Assembly: GCF_008386575.1 (NCBI RefSeq)
Contig: NZ_VUOA01000014.1
Coordinates: forward strand, 102,395-166,394
DNA: 64,000 bases
Reading direction: 5' to 3'
Source of the DNA: Salinarimonas soli
GTDB taxonomy: Bacteria; Pseudomonadota; Alphaproteobacteria; Rhizobiales; Beijerinckiaceae
The notes under the pieces are model-generated. The model made no database searches, was not told the origin of the DNA, and was given only the letters and a program-made list of their open reading frames with translations. Position 1 is the first letter of the stretch; each line of letters opens with the position of its first letter. Of the stretch, positions 16,417 through 25,520 are shown piece after piece. Position numbers and translations under genes: made by a program.

Positions 16417-17775
16417 ATGAACGCCATCGCGGACAGCCAGAGCTTTCTTCAGGCCGCGCTGCTGACCCGGCTCTCCGACCGCACCGCGCGGGTGGGCGTG
16501 ATCGGGCTCGGCTATGTGGGGCTGCCGCTCGCCCGGGCCCTCGTCCTCAAGGCGGGCTTCCCCGTGCTGGGCTTCGACACCGACCCGGCGAAGGTCGAGC
16601 GCCTGAACGGGGGCGGCTCCTACATCGCCCACGTCTCGCCCGACACGGTCGGCGCCATGCGGGAGGGGGAGCGCTTCTCGGCCACGGCGGATTTCGCGCG
16701 GCTCAACGAGTGCGACGTGGTGGTGATCTGCGTGCCGACCCCGCTCACCCCCCAGCGCGAGCCGGACCTGAGCTACGTCACCGACACGGCCCGCGCGATC
16801 GCGCGCAACGGGCGTCCCGGCCAGCTCGTGGTGCTGGAATCCACCACCTATCCGGGCACGACCCGAGACATCCTGGCGCCGCTCTTTCGCGAGCACGACT
16901 ACCGCATCGACGAGACGCTGTTCCTCGCCTTTTCCCCTGAGCGCGAGGATCCCGGCAACCTCCAGTTCGAGACGACGACCATCCCGAAGATCGTCGGCGC
17001 CGAGGGGCCGCGAGGCCTGGAGCTCGCGGCCGCGTTCTACCGCAGCGTGGTGGCCGAGGTGGTGCCGGTCTCCTCGTCCGCCGTGGCCGAGGCGGTGAAG
17101 ATCACGGAGAACATCTTCCGCTCGGTGAACATCGCGCTCGTCAACGAGCTGAAGGTGATCTTCTCGGCCATGGACATCGACGTCTGGGAGGTGATCGAGG
17201 GCGCGAAGACGAAGCCGTTCGGCTTCATGCCGTTCTATCCAGGTCCCGGCCTGGGCGGCCACTGCATCCCGATCGACCCGTTCTACCTCACCTGGAAGGC
17301 GCGCGAATACGAGACGCCGACGCGCTTCATCGAGCTCGCGGGCGAGGTCAACACCGCCATGCCGGCCTATGTGGTGGAGCGGCTGGCGCGCACGCTCGAC
17401 GCCCGCTTCGGCCGGGGCCTGCGCGACGCCCGCATCCTCGTGCTCGGCGTCGCCTACAAGAAGAACGTGGACGATTCCCGCGAGAGCCCGGGGCTTCGCC
17501 TCATCGAGCTCCTGGAGGCGCGCGGCGCGCGGGTCGACTACCACGATCCCCACATCCCCGCCCTGCCCCGCACCCGCCGCCATCCCGGGCTCGCCGGCCG
17601 CCCGAGCGTCGCCCCGGAGCCCGGCTTCGCGGGACCCTACGACGCCGCCCTCGTCGTGACGGACCACGACGGGGTCGACTACGCCGACGTCGTGCGGGCC
17701 TGCCCCCTCGTGGTGGACACCCGCAACGTCTGCGCCCGCCTCGGCCTCGACGCGCCGAACGTCGTGAAGGCCTGA
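16417..17775 (+). CDS. wbpA: Nucleotide sugar dehydrogenase, UDP-GlcNAc 6-dehydrogenase type
   Basis: The 452-residue protein has the N-terminal NAD-binding motif GVIGLGYVGLPLA (about residues 27-39) and the conserved STTYPGTT loop. The catalytic-cysteine segment reads GPGLGGHCIPIDPFYLTWKA (about residues 275-294), and TENIFRSVNIALVNELK matches the WbpA group. The family oxidises UDP-N-acetylglucosamine (or the ManNAc epimer) at C6 by two NAD-dependent steps to the uronate. It lies 16 bp after the permease and probably supplies a uronic-acid donor for the cluster's glycosyltransferases. GlcNAc rather than ManNAc specificity is inferred from sequence resemblance. Confidence 0.9.
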   Translation: MNAIADSQSFLQAALLTRLSDRTARVGVIGLGYVGLPLARALVLKAGFPVLGFDTDPAKVERLNGGGSYIAHVSPDTVGAMREGERFSATADFARLNECDVVVICVPTPLTPQREPDLSYVTDTARAIARNGRPGQLVVLESTTYPGTTRDILAPLFREHDYRIDETLFLAFSPEREDPGNLQFETTTIPKIVGAEGPRGLELAAAFYRSVVAEVVPVSSSAVAEAVKITENIFRSVNIALVNELKVIFSAMDIDVWEVIEGAKTKPFGFMPFYPGPGLGGHCIPIDPFYLTWKAREYETPTRFIELAGEVNTAMPAYVVERLARTLDARFGRGLRDARILVLGVAYKKNVDDSRESPGLRLIELLEARGARVDYHDPHIPALPRTRRHPGLAGRPSVAPEPGFAGPYDAALVVTDHDGVDYADVVRACPLVVDTRNVCARLGLDAPNVVKA

Positions 17776-17842
17776 CGACACCCGAGCAGCGGCTCGCGCT
17801 GCCGAGCCCGCCGACGCACCGCATTGGGGTCACCTGCCGTCC

Positions 17843-18763
17843 ATGGATCGCCTCGACGCCATGTCAGTCCTGATCGCCGCCGTCGAGGAGGGCAGCCTCT
17901 CGGCGGGCGCACGGCGCCTCAACAGCCCCGTCGCCACGGTGAGCCGGAAAGTGTCGGACCTGGAGGGCCTGCTCGGCACGCGCCTTCTCGTCCGCACGAG
18001 CCGCCGGCTGGAGCTCACGGAAGCCGGCCGCGACTATATCGAGGCGGCGCGGCGCATCCTGGAGCAGGTCGGCGAGGCGGAGCGGGCGGCCGCCGGGGAA
18101 TATAACGAGCCTCGGGGCGACCTCGTCGTGACGGCAGCGACCGATTTCGGCCGCCGCCACCTCCGTCCCCTGGCCACGGAGTTCCTCGCGGCCCATCCGA
18201 AGATCAACCTGCGCCTGGTGCTCGGCGACCAGAGCCTCAACCTCGTGGAGGAGCATGTCCACGTCGCGATCCGGGTGGGGCATCTGGCGGATTCGTCGCT
18301 GCTCGCCTCTCGGGTCGGCTGGGCGGGGCTCGTCGCCTGCGCCAGCCCGGCCTATCTCGCCCGCCGCCCGGCCCCGCGGACGCTGGACGAGCTGCGCGAG
18401 CACGACGGCGTGACATTCCGCAGCCTCACGCCCTTCCGGATCTGGACCTTCGAGCGTGACGGGGCGCCCCTCGTCGTGGAGCCCCGGCCGCGGCTCGTGG
18501 TGAACGACATGGCGCTCGCGGTCCAGGCCGCCCTCGACGGCGCGGGGATCGTGCGGGCGATCTCCTACAACGTGGCGGACGAGATCGCCTCCGGCGCCCT
18601 CGTCCCCGTGCTCCAGGCCTTCGCCCCCAAGCCGACGCCCATCAGCCTCGTCCATCCGGGGGTCGGCCTGGTGCCCTTGAAGGTGCGGGCCTTCTTGACC
18701 TGGATGACCCCGCGCCTGCGCGAGCGCCTCGACCGGCCTCTGCCTCACGAGGCGGCGGGCTGA
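17843..18763 (+). CDS. LysR-family transcriptional regulator
   Basis: The 306-residue protein starts with a typical LysR helix-turn-helix (MDRLDAMSVLIAAVEEGSLS, then SPVATVSRKVSDLE, about residues 25-40). A substrate-binding domain follows from about residue 90. It overlaps the end of the MFS transporter gene tail-to-tail by 19 bases, so it is not divergent from an obvious target. It could control the convergent transporter or act elsewhere. Effector unknown. Confidence 0.92.
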   Translation: MDRLDAMSVLIAAVEEGSLSAGARRLNSPVATVSRKVSDLEGLLGTRLLVRTSRRLELTEAGRDYIEAARRILEQVGEAERAAAGEYNEPRGDLVVTAATDFGRRHLRPLATEFLAAHPKINLRLVLGDQSLNLVEEHVHVAIRVGHLADSSLLASRVGWAGLVACASPAYLARRPAPRTLDELREHDGVTFRSLTPFRIWTFERDGAPLVVEPRPRLVVNDMALAVQAALDGAGIVRAISYNVADEIASGALVPVLQAFAPKPTPISLVHPGVGLVPLKVRAFLTWMTPRLRERLDRPLPHEAAG

Positions 18764-19962
18764 GGCGCGGCGCCGGCGCCCCGCAGGGTCAGGCGGAAGG
18801 CCGCGAAGCCCGCCGCCGCCAGGCCGAGCTGCACGGCGAGCATCGGCAGGGCGGAGCCGCTCGGCAGGAGGGCGAGCATCACGCCGCCGCCGGTCGCCCC
18901 GGCCATCTGGGCGAAGCCCATGAAGCCCGCCGCCATGCCGGCCCGGTGCGGGTTGGGCAGGACCGCGCCGGCCAGCGTCGCCGGCAGGATGAGGCCGCCG
19001 CCCGTGGTCACCACCATCTGCGGGATCACGATGCCGACGAGCGCGAGGCCGGGCACGTGGTGCAGGATGGCCGCGGCGAGCGTGCCGCCCAGCATGAGGA
19101 CGCCGCCGATGCGCACGACGCGCTCCGCGCCGAGGCGAGGCGTGAGGCCGCGCGCCAGATGGGTGCCGAGCACCAGCCCCGAGACGATCAGGCCGAACAA
19201 GAGCCCGTATTCCGCCCTGGTGCGCCCGAGGGTCTCGACGAAGACGAAGGACGAGCCCGCCACGAACGTGAACAGGGTGCCGTAGGAGAACGCTAGGGCC
19301 ATCGCGTGGGCGCGGTAGGCGCGGCCGTCGAGAAGGTCGCGGTAGCCGGCGGCAAGCGTCGCGAGCCGCCCCGCGCCGGGGTTCGGCGCGGCGTTGCTCT
19401 CCCGGTAGAGCGCGACGGTGGCAAACGCCGTCGCCAGGGCGAGGGCGAGGACCACGGCCTGGGCGGCTCGCCAGCCCGCGCCGGTGCCCACCACCAGCCC
19501 GCCCACGACGGGGGCGATGGCGATGGTGAGGAGCGTGCCGAACATCATGAGGGCGAGGGCCGGGGCCGCGCCGTCCCGCCACACGTCGCGCACGACGGCG
19601 CGGGCCAGGACATAGGCCGCGCAGGCGCCGATGCCCTGGAGCGCCCGCAGCACCGCGAATTCGGGGATGGAGTGGGCGTAGAACAGCCCCGCCGTCGCGG
19701 CGAGGTGGAGAGCGAGACCCGCCAAGATGACGCGGCGCCGCCCGAGGCGGTCGGACAGGGGCCCGAACAGGAGCTGTCCCAGGCCGAAGGCCGCCACGAA
19801 GGCGCCGAGAGCGACGTGGATGCTGCCTGGGCGGCCGCCGAGGTCGGCTTCGATGGCGGACAGGCTCGGGAGGAGAAGCTGCGTCGAGATCTCGCCGAGC
19901 GAGCTCAGCGCCACGAGCAGGACGAGAAGCGCCCGCGACGGGGCTTGGGGATGCGTGGTCAT
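18745..19962 (-). CDS. MFS drug-resistance transporter (Bcr/CflA type)
   Basis: The 405-residue protein has about 12 hydrophobic segments. It carries the DHA1 motif-A loop GPLSDRLGRRRVILAG (about residues 63-78) and the antiporter-type LQGIGACAAYVLARAVVRD segment (about 114-132). The start is fixed by an AGGAGG ribosome-binding site 5 bases upstream; an earlier in-frame start lacks one. Bcr/CflA proteins are proton-coupled exporters of small drugs or metabolites in the inner membrane. Confidence 0.9.
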   Translation of the reverse strand: MTTHPQAPSRALLVLLVALSSLGEISTQLLLPSLSAIEADLGGRPGSIHVALGAFVAAFGLGQLLFGPLSDRLGRRRVILAGLALHLAATAGLFYAHSIPEFAVLRALQGIGACAAYVLARAVVRDVWRDGAAPALALMMFGTLLTIAIAPVVGGLVVGTGAGWRAAQAVVLALALATAFATVALYRESNAAPNPGAGRLATLAAGYRDLLDGRAYRAHAMALAFSYGTLFTFVAGSSFVFVETLGRTRAEYGLLFGLIVSGLVLGTHLARGLTPRLGAERVVRIGGVLMLGGTLAAAILHHVPGLALVGIVIPQMVVTTGGGLILPATLAGAVLPNPHRAGMAAGFMGFAQMAGATGGGVMLALLPSGSALPMLAVQLGLAAAGFAAFRLTLRGAGAAPQPAAS

Positions 19963-20355
19963 GGATGCCTCCTGGAGGGAACGGCAGGCTGCCTGCCCGC
20001 CTCCGTCCGGCCGTCGCCCGCGGCACCGGATGGTCGGCGGCTGCGACATGGGCAAATCTGGGCCCGCCTCCGGCCATCCGGCAGCGTGCGGAACCGCGAG
20101 GCATCCTTCCACCGGGCGGGAAGATGGTCGGGCTTTCAGAGCAACCGTCCACGGGAGATCCCTGGCATGGCTGTTGCAAATTCCGGGGCGGCGCGCATGA
20201 TTGCAGGCTCAGCTCCCCTCCGGATGAGAAGCCGCCATGCGCCCGATCTCGTCATGCTGCCGCCAAGAGGCCGCCCGGGCTCCCCTGGACGGAGCGCGCC
20301 GTCTCCGCTCGGCTGGCGGGTCGGGCCGGAGCGGGCGGCAGCTCGGGACCGGCTC
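19963..20355. other. Intergenic divergent region, no gene supported
   Basis: These 393 bases separate the divergent MFS and winged-helix regulator genes and must contain both promoters. Reading frames crossing it give compositionally random Arg/Pro/Gly-rich peptides. I see no RNA gene, repeat or clear operator. Confidence 0.5.
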
Positions 20356-23211
20356 ATGAACATCTGGCTTGCCGAGAACAAGACCAAGATCTTCCGATTC
20401 GGGCCGTTCCACCTCAACACCGCGGAGCGCATCCTCCTCAAGAACGGCGAGCCGGTGGAGATCGGCGCGCGGGCCCTCGACCTCTTGAGGGCGCTCGTCT
20501 CGCGCCCGAACCAGAACCTCTCGAAGCGCGAGCTCATCGACGAGGTCTGGCCCGACGTCGTCGTCGAGGAGGGAAGCCTGCGGGTCCATATCGGGGCGCT
20601 CCGCAAGGTGCTGGGCGACGGCGAGGACGGAGCGCGCTACATCGCGACCCTCGCGGGACGCGGCTATTGCTTCGTCGCGCCTGTCGCCTTCGGCGAGGCC
20701 GAGCCGAAGGCGGCGGCGGAAGCCGCCACGGGCATCCAGCTCCCCGCGCGCCTGGGGCGGATGGTCGGCCGCAACAGCAGCGTCAACACGATCACGGCCC
20801 TCCTCGCGGATTCCCGCTTCGTGACGATCGTCGGCTCCGGCGGCGTCGGCAAGACGACGCTCGCCGTGGCGGTCGGCCACGAGATGCTGGATTCGTTCAA
20901 CGGCGCGGTGGTCTTCGTGGATCTCGGCGCCCTCAACGATCCCGCCTTCGTCGCCCCCTCCGTCGCCTCCGTCCTCGGGCTCTCGGTCCAGTCCGACGAC
21001 CCGACCCCGAGCCTCATCGCCTACCTCAAGGACAAGCGGATCTTCCTCGTGCTCGACAATTGCGAGCACGTCGTCGAGGCCGCCGCCACCCTCGCCATGC
21101 GGATCTTCATGGCCGCGCCGCAGGTCCACATCCTGGCAACGAGCCGGGAGGCGCTGCGGGTCGAGGGGGAACAGGTCTACAAGCTGATGCCCCTGACCGT
21201 GCCGCCGGACGATCCAGGCATCACGGCCGACACCGCGATGACCTATTCGGCGGTGCAGCTCTTCGTGGAGCGTGCGGCAGCGAGCGGCGCTAAGCTCAGC
21301 TTCACCGACGTCGAGGCTCCCGTCGTCGCGAGCATCTGCCGGAAGGTGGACGGGCTCGCCCTCGCGTTGGAGCTTGCGGCAGGGCGCGTGGGCACCTATG
21401 GCCTGCAACAGACCCTGGCGCTCCTCGACCAGCGGCTCACCATGCTCTGGCTCGGCCAGCGGACGGCCCCGCCGCGCCAGAAGACGCTGCGCGCCCTCCT
21501 CGACTGGAGCTACGAGCTCCTCTCGGACGTCGAGCGGGTGGTGCTGCGCCGGCTCGCCGTGTTCGTCGGCCCGTTCACCATCGATGCCGCCATGGCCGTC
21601 GTGACGTCCCCGTCCATCGACGAGGCCCTGGTCTTCGCGGCGCTGGACAGCCTCGTGAACAAGTCCATGCTGACCACCAATCCGGTCGGCACGACGCTGC
21701 GTTACCGGCTCTCCGAGACCACCCGGGCCTATGCCCTCGAGATCGCCGCCGACGACGCCGAGCTCGCCGGCCTCGCGGCGCGCCACGCGAGCTATTACAG
21801 CGAATGGCTCGAGCGGACGGGCGCCGAGTGGCCGAGCCTGTCGAGCGTGCCCGAGCGGGTGTCGCTCCTCTCCGATCTCGGCAACACGCGCGCGGGGCTC
21901 GAATGGTGCTTCGGCCCCAAGGGGGACGGCGCCATCGGCATTCGGCTCGCCGCCTCGGCCGCGCCCCTGTTCCTCGCGCTCTCGCTGCTCACCGAGTGCC
22001 TGCGCTGGTCGGAGCGGGCGCTGCTCGCCTACAATGGCGGCGAGCGGGAGGAGATGCAGCTCCAGGCGGCCTTCGGGATGTCGCTGATGTTCACCCGCGG
22101 CAACGGCGAGATCGCCCGCGTCGCCCTCACGAAAAGCCTCGCGATCGCGCAGCGGCGCGACGACGTCATGGGCGAGCTGCGCTCCTTGAGCCTGCTGCAC
22201 ATGTATTACCGCCGCATCGGCGACTACCGGGCCGCGCTGGACTGCGCCGAGCGCAGCGTCGAGCGAAGCTCCGTCCTGGCGGGTCTCGCCGAGAAGGCGC
22301 CCGCTATCGCGCTTGCCCACTCGCTCCTGGGGGTGTCCCTCTACCATATCGGCGATCTCAGCGGCGCGCGCGCGGAGCTGGAGCGGGCGCTGGAGCTCCA
22401 GCAGGGCACGCACTGGAGCAGCACCTTCCTGCTGGGCTATGACCATTACAGCCTCGCCACCTCGATCCTGGCGCGGACCCTCTGGCTGCTCGGCTACCCG
22501 CTCCAGGCCGTGGACCTCGCCCGCGAGACCCTGCGCCAATCGGCGCGGATGGATCACCCGGTCACGATGTCGATCACCCTGACCTGGGCCCTCTCCGTCT
22601 TTCTCTGGACCGGGGACCTGCGCAGCGCCGACGAGCTGTTCCGCAAGTCGATCGCGCATTCCGAGGCCCATTCGCTGACCCCGAACGTCATGCAGGGGCG
22701 CGGCTTCCGGGGCGAGCTGGCGCTGCGGCACGGCGACCTCGCGGCGGGGATCAAGCACCTCCAGGACTGCCTGAAGGAGCTGCGCGCCACCCGCTACGAG
22801 CTCCTCGCCACGCCCTTCAGCATCTCGCTCGGGCAGGGCCTCGTCCAGGCCGATCGCGCGCCCGAGGCGCTGGCCCTCATGGACGAGGCGATCGAACTCA
22901 TCAAGACCACGGGCGAGCTCGTCTACATGCCGGAGCTGCTGCGGGTGAAGGCGCGAGCGCTGCGCGCGCTCAAGGCCGCCGACCTCAAGAGCGCCGAGGC
23001 GTATCTCATGCAGGCGATCGAGTGGAGCCGCCGCCAGGGAAGCCGGTCCTGGGAGCTGCGCGCGGCGACCGAGCTTGCCGCCATGTGGGCCGACGAGGGC
23101 AGGGCCGACGCGGCCCGCGACGTTCTGGAGCCCCTGCACGCAGCCTTCGGCGAGGGCGGCGAGACCGCCGACCTCCAGGCCGCGGCATCGCTTCTCGCCC
23201 GGATCGCCTGA
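20356..23211 (+). CDS. Winged-helix regulator with NB-ARC-type ATPase and TPR-like C-terminus
   Basis: The 951-residue protein has three parts. An OmpR-type winged helix at about residues 10-105 includes FRFGPFHLNTAERILLKNG and ELIDEVWPDVVVEEGSLRVH. An ATPase module follows, with Walker A GSGGVGKTTLA (about 160) and Walker B KRIFLVLDNCEHV (about 233). The C-terminal half is long and helical, Ala/Leu/Glu-rich, and looks like tetratricopeptide repeats. This architecture is common in Rhizobiales as a single-protein, STAND-like switch in which a ligand or partner senses through the repeats. The start puts the winged helix near residue 1; longer in-frame N-termini are possible. Target genes unknown. 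Confidence 0.88.
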   Translation: MNIWLAENKTKIFRFGPFHLNTAERILLKNGEPVEIGARALDLLRALVSRPNQNLSKRELIDEVWPDVVVEEGSLRVHIGALRKVLGDGEDGARYIATLAGRGYCFVAPVAFGEAEPKAAAEAATGIQLPARLGRMVGRNSSVNTITALLADSRFVTIVGSGGVGKTTLAVAVGHEMLDSFNGAVVFVDLGALNDPAFVAPSVASVLGLSVQSDDPTPSLIAYLKDKRIFLVLDNCEHVVEAAATLAMRIFMAAPQVHILATSREALRVEGEQVYKLMPLTVPPDDPGITADTAMTYSAVQLFVERAAASGAKLSFTDVEAPVVASICRKVDGLALALELAAGRVGTYGLQQTLALLDQRLTMLWLGQRTAPPRQKTLRALLDWSYELLSDVERVVLRRLAVFVGPFTIDAAMAVVTSPSIDEALVFAALDSLVNKSMLTTNPVGTTLRYRLSETTRAYALEIAADDAELAGLAARHASYYSEWLERTGAEWPSLSSVPERVSLLSDLGNTRAGLEWCFGPKGDGAIGIRLAASAAPLFLALSLLTECLRWSERALLAYNGGEREEMQLQAAFGMSLMFTRGNGEIARVALTKSLAIAQRRDDVMGELRSLSLLHMYYRRIGDYRAALDCAERSVERSSVLAGLAEKAPAIALAHSLLGVSLYHIGDLSGARAELERALELQQGTHWSSTFLLGYDHYSLATSILARTLWLLGYPLQAVDLARETLRQSARMDHPVTMSITLTWALSVFLWTGDLRSADELFRKSIAHSEAHSLTPNVMQGRGFRGELALRHGDLAAGIKHLQDCLKELRATRYELLATPFSISLGQGLVQADRAPEALALMDEAIELIKTTGELVYMPELLRVKARALRALKAADLKSAEAYLMQAIEWSRRQGSRSWELRAATELAAMWADEGRADAARDVLEPLHAAFGEGGETADLQAAASLLARIA

Positions 23212-23261
23212 CGGTTATGTGAGGCCTGGGACGGGGGTCGGACCTGCCGGGATCGCGGCAT

Positions 23262-23296
23262 GGAAAAACCCGGCGGCGCACATCGCAGCCGCCGGG
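23262..23296 (-). terminator. Rho-independent terminator for the small minus-strand gene
   Basis: CCCGGCGGC (23269-23277) and GCCGCCGGG (23288-23296) form a perfect 9-bp stem with a 10-base loop. On the minus strand the stem is followed by TTTTTCC, the expected U-run. It lies about 100 bases downstream of the minus-strand gene ending at 23394. In the plus direction no T-run follows. Confidence 0.75.
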
Positions 23297-23353
23297 CCAA
23301 GTCGGCAGAAAGAGGAGAACGCCCGACCTCGGGCTTCATCAAGGTGCGCCCGT

Positions 23354-23373
23354 ATGGTTAACCGATGGTTAAC
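23354..23373 (-). promoter_or_regulatory. CtrA-like binding site (TTAA-N7-TTAA)
   Basis: The plus strand has ATGGTTAAC twice, 11 bp apart. On the minus strand this reads TTAACCATCGGTTAACCAT, which contains the alphaproteobacterial CtrA consensus TTAA-N7-TTAAC and two TTAACCAT half-sites. AT-rich words of this kind are rare in this sequence. It lies between two convergent 3' ends, not in an obvious promoter. Confidence 0.5.
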
Positions 23374-23393
23374 GCCGGACGACGAACGGTGCC

Positions 23394-23702
23394 CTACCGA
23401 CGCCGCCCCGGCCGGGCGGCGGGCGCGACGGGAGCCGGCGGGTCCTCCTGGGCCACCGCGAGCGGCGGCACCGCATTCGCGGCGCGCAGGCGCTCGAAGG
23501 CGAGGACGTTCTCGCGCGCGGCCCGCATCGCGGCCTCGGCCCGCCCGTCCTGGAGCCGCCGGGGCTGCTCCTCCATGAAGACCGCATTGCGCCAGATGAA
23601 ATAGCCGCGCCCCGGCGGGCTCGGCGGTACCTGCTGCTCCTGCCCGAACGCGACGTCGCCGGTGCCGAGCAGCACGAGAGCGACCAGACCGAACTTACGC
23701 AT
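23394..23702 (-). CDS. Small secreted hypothetical protein
   Basis: The 102-residue product starts with a signal-peptide-like segment (MRKFGLVALVLLGTGDVAFG, then QEQQ). A Pro/Ala/Arg-rich mature part with no recognisable domain follows. The start is chosen so that the signal peptide is N-terminal; the frame is open upstream. A terminator on the same strand about 100 bp downstream supports a real transcription unit. Function not recognised. Confidence 0.6.
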   Translation of the reverse strand: MRKFGLVALVLLGTGDVAFGQEQQVPPSPPGRGYFIWRNAVFMEEQPRRLQDGRAEAAMRAARENVLAFERLRAANAVPPLAVAQEDPPAPVAPAARPGRRR

Positions 23703-23930
23703 GAGGGACCTCCCGCCGGCGACGGACGCCCGTGCACCGATATCGGAAGCGTGCCCCCGCCCCCGGCTCACGTCTTGAGCGCAATTGCGCGGCTTCGCTC
23801 GATCTTGAGCCAAAGGGGCGAGCGGCCGGGCGGCTTTCCGGAAATCGGCGGGCTGCCTTCCGGATTTTCCGGCTGCCGCGAGAAGACCCCGGGGATCAGC
23901 ATGGCTGTGCTGCGGGCCGGAGAACGCGCC

Positions 23931-24508
23931 ATGACCGATCCCCTCCATCGTTACCCGTCCGAGCTGATCGAGAGAGTGGATCTGGGCGGGAGGCGCCGCC
24001 TGACGATCCGGCCGATCCTGCCGGGGATGCGCCCGGGGTGCAGGCCTTCGTCCGGGATCTCTCGCCGGGATCGCGCCGCAACCGGTTCTTCCGCACCTTG
24101 CACGAGCTGCCCCAGCCCCTCCTGGAAGCGCTCACGCGGATCGACTACCGCACGCACATGGCGCTCGTCGCGGAGGTCTGCGACGGGGGTGCTGGAACCG
24201 TGGTCGCCGAAGGGCGGTACGTGATCGATGCGGGCGGCGGCTCGGCCGAGGTCGCCCTGACGGTCGGCGACGGCTGGCAGGGATTGGGCCTCGGCGGTCT
24301 CCTGCTCGCACGGCTGGTCGCGCATGCGCGGGCGCAGGGGCTGCGGCGCCTCCACGGACAGGTCCTGCCCGCGAACCGCGCGATGGCGGCTCTTGCCCGC
24401 AAGAGCGGCTTCACGATCGGGCGGGATCCATCCGATCCCGGCATCCTGCGCATAGAACGAGCGCTCCAAGGAGCGCCCGCGTCCACCAGGCCCTTGCAGG
24501 CGGCGTAA
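23931..24508 (+). pseudogene. GNAT-family acetyltransferase, frameshifted
   Basis: An N-terminal frame starts MTDPLHRYPSELIERVDLGG and reaches LTIRPILPG. The family sequence then continues in another frame as DAPGVQAFVRDLSPGSRRNR and runs to 24508. The frame changes at the G-run 24023-24026: adding one G would give ...ILPGDAPGVQAFV..., which restores one continuous reading frame. The C-terminal part has the acetyl-CoA-binding region GDGWQGLGLGGLLLARLVAHA and a NRAMAALARKSGFTIGRD segment. This is either a true inactivating deletion or a base-call error in a homopolymer. Otherwise it would be an intact GNAT acetyltransferase of about 192 residues. Substrate unknown. Confidence 0.8.
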
Positions 24509-24512
24509 GCTT

Positions 24513-25520
24513 TCAGAGCCGCGAGCGGAGCCACGCGCGCGGGCTGATGTTCTCGTTCTTGCTGAAGGTGCGGGTGAAGTGCGACTGGTCCGAGAAGCCC
24601 ACCTCGAGGGCGATCTCGCTCAGCGACAGCTTGCCGGCCAGAAGGTGCTCCTTCGCGCGCTCGACCCGGGCGTTGATCAGCCACTTGTGCGGCGGCAGGC
24701 CCGTGGTCTCCTTGAAGCCGCGGCAGAAGTGGGACTTCGAGAGCCCGACGCCGCCGGCAAGCTGGGCGAGGTCGATGTCGGAGCCGAGGTTCTCGACGAT
24801 GAAGTCGATCGTGCGCCGGACCTGCCAGGCCGCGAGCCCACCCCGCGCCCGCCCGGGAGCGTGCTCCGTCCCGCCCGCAAGGGCCGAGAGGAAGGCCAGC
24901 ATGATGCTGTCCCGGAACAGGCGGTCGTGGGCCGCCGTGCCGTTGCACTCGTCCGCGATCATCCGCGCCAGGCTCACGGCGCGCGGGTCGGCGCTCATGA
25001 GACGAGGCGCGAGGGCGCGGCCGATGTCGAGGGCATCGCCCAGGGCGTCCTCCAGCCCCGCTTCGTCGAGCTGGACGATGAGATGGCGCAGGAAGCTCAG
25101 CTTTGATGCCGCGCCCGACACCTCCACGCCCGCCGGCACCACGCTGACGCCGCCCGTCGTCGCGGCCGGCGCGCGCCGCAGCACCGCCTCGCCGCGAAGC
25201 GCGAACGGGCCGCCCACCTCCTCGACCGCCACGAGGATCCGCGCGCAGTCCGCCGTGAGGGCCGCGCGCACCTCGCCGGCGGCGCGCACCTGGGCGACGA
25301 TCACGGTCGCCTGGTTCCAGGCCTCGTGCTCGATCGTGACGGAGCGTGCCCCGGCATAGTCGGGCAGAGCCGGACCGCGCCAGGCGCCCCGGGGGGCGTG
25401 AGCCTCGCCGGGGTGCCTCAGCGCGAGCTGGCCGGCCACGAAACCCGGCATCCGGGTGCGGGCGTTCTGAAGATTCGCTGAGAGCTGCATGGTCGACCCC
25501 AGGGCTAGATTCCACGCCAT
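24513..25520 (-). CDS. AraC-family transcriptional regulator
   Basis: The 335-residue protein carries two helix-turn-helix units in its last 100 residues (IDLAQLAGGVGLSKSHFCRG and LSEIALEVGFSDQSHFTRTF), the classical AraC/XylS DNA-binding domain. The N-terminal about 220 residues resemble no effector domain I can name. The ATG at 25520 is chosen; a GTG one codon earlier and an ATG at 25490 are alternatives, none with a strong ribosome-binding site. It is convergent with the frameshifted acetyltransferase. Effector and targets unknown. Confidence 0.88.
   Translation of the reverse strand: MAWNLALGSTMQLSANLQNARTRMPGFVAGQLALRHPGEAHAPRGAWRGPALPDYAGARSVTIEHEAWNQATVIVAQVRAAGEVRAALTADCARILVAVEEVGGPFALRGEAVLRRAPAATTGGVSVVPAGVEVSGAASKLSFLRHLIVQLDEAGLEDALGDALDIGRALAPRLMSADPRAVSLARMIADECNGTAAHDRLFRDSIMLAFLSALAGGTEHAPGRARGGLAAWQVRRTIDFIVENLGSDIDLAQLAGGVGLSKSHFCRGFKETTGLPPHKWLINARVERAKEHLLAGKLSLSEIALEVGFSDQSHFTRTFSKNENISPRAWLRSRL

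Noticed and set aside
20209-23139. 976-codon minus-strand open frame opposite the winged-helix regulator
   Set aside because: No protein family resemblance and skewed Gly/Arg/Glu composition; the plus-strand gene has clear winged-helix and Walker motifs.
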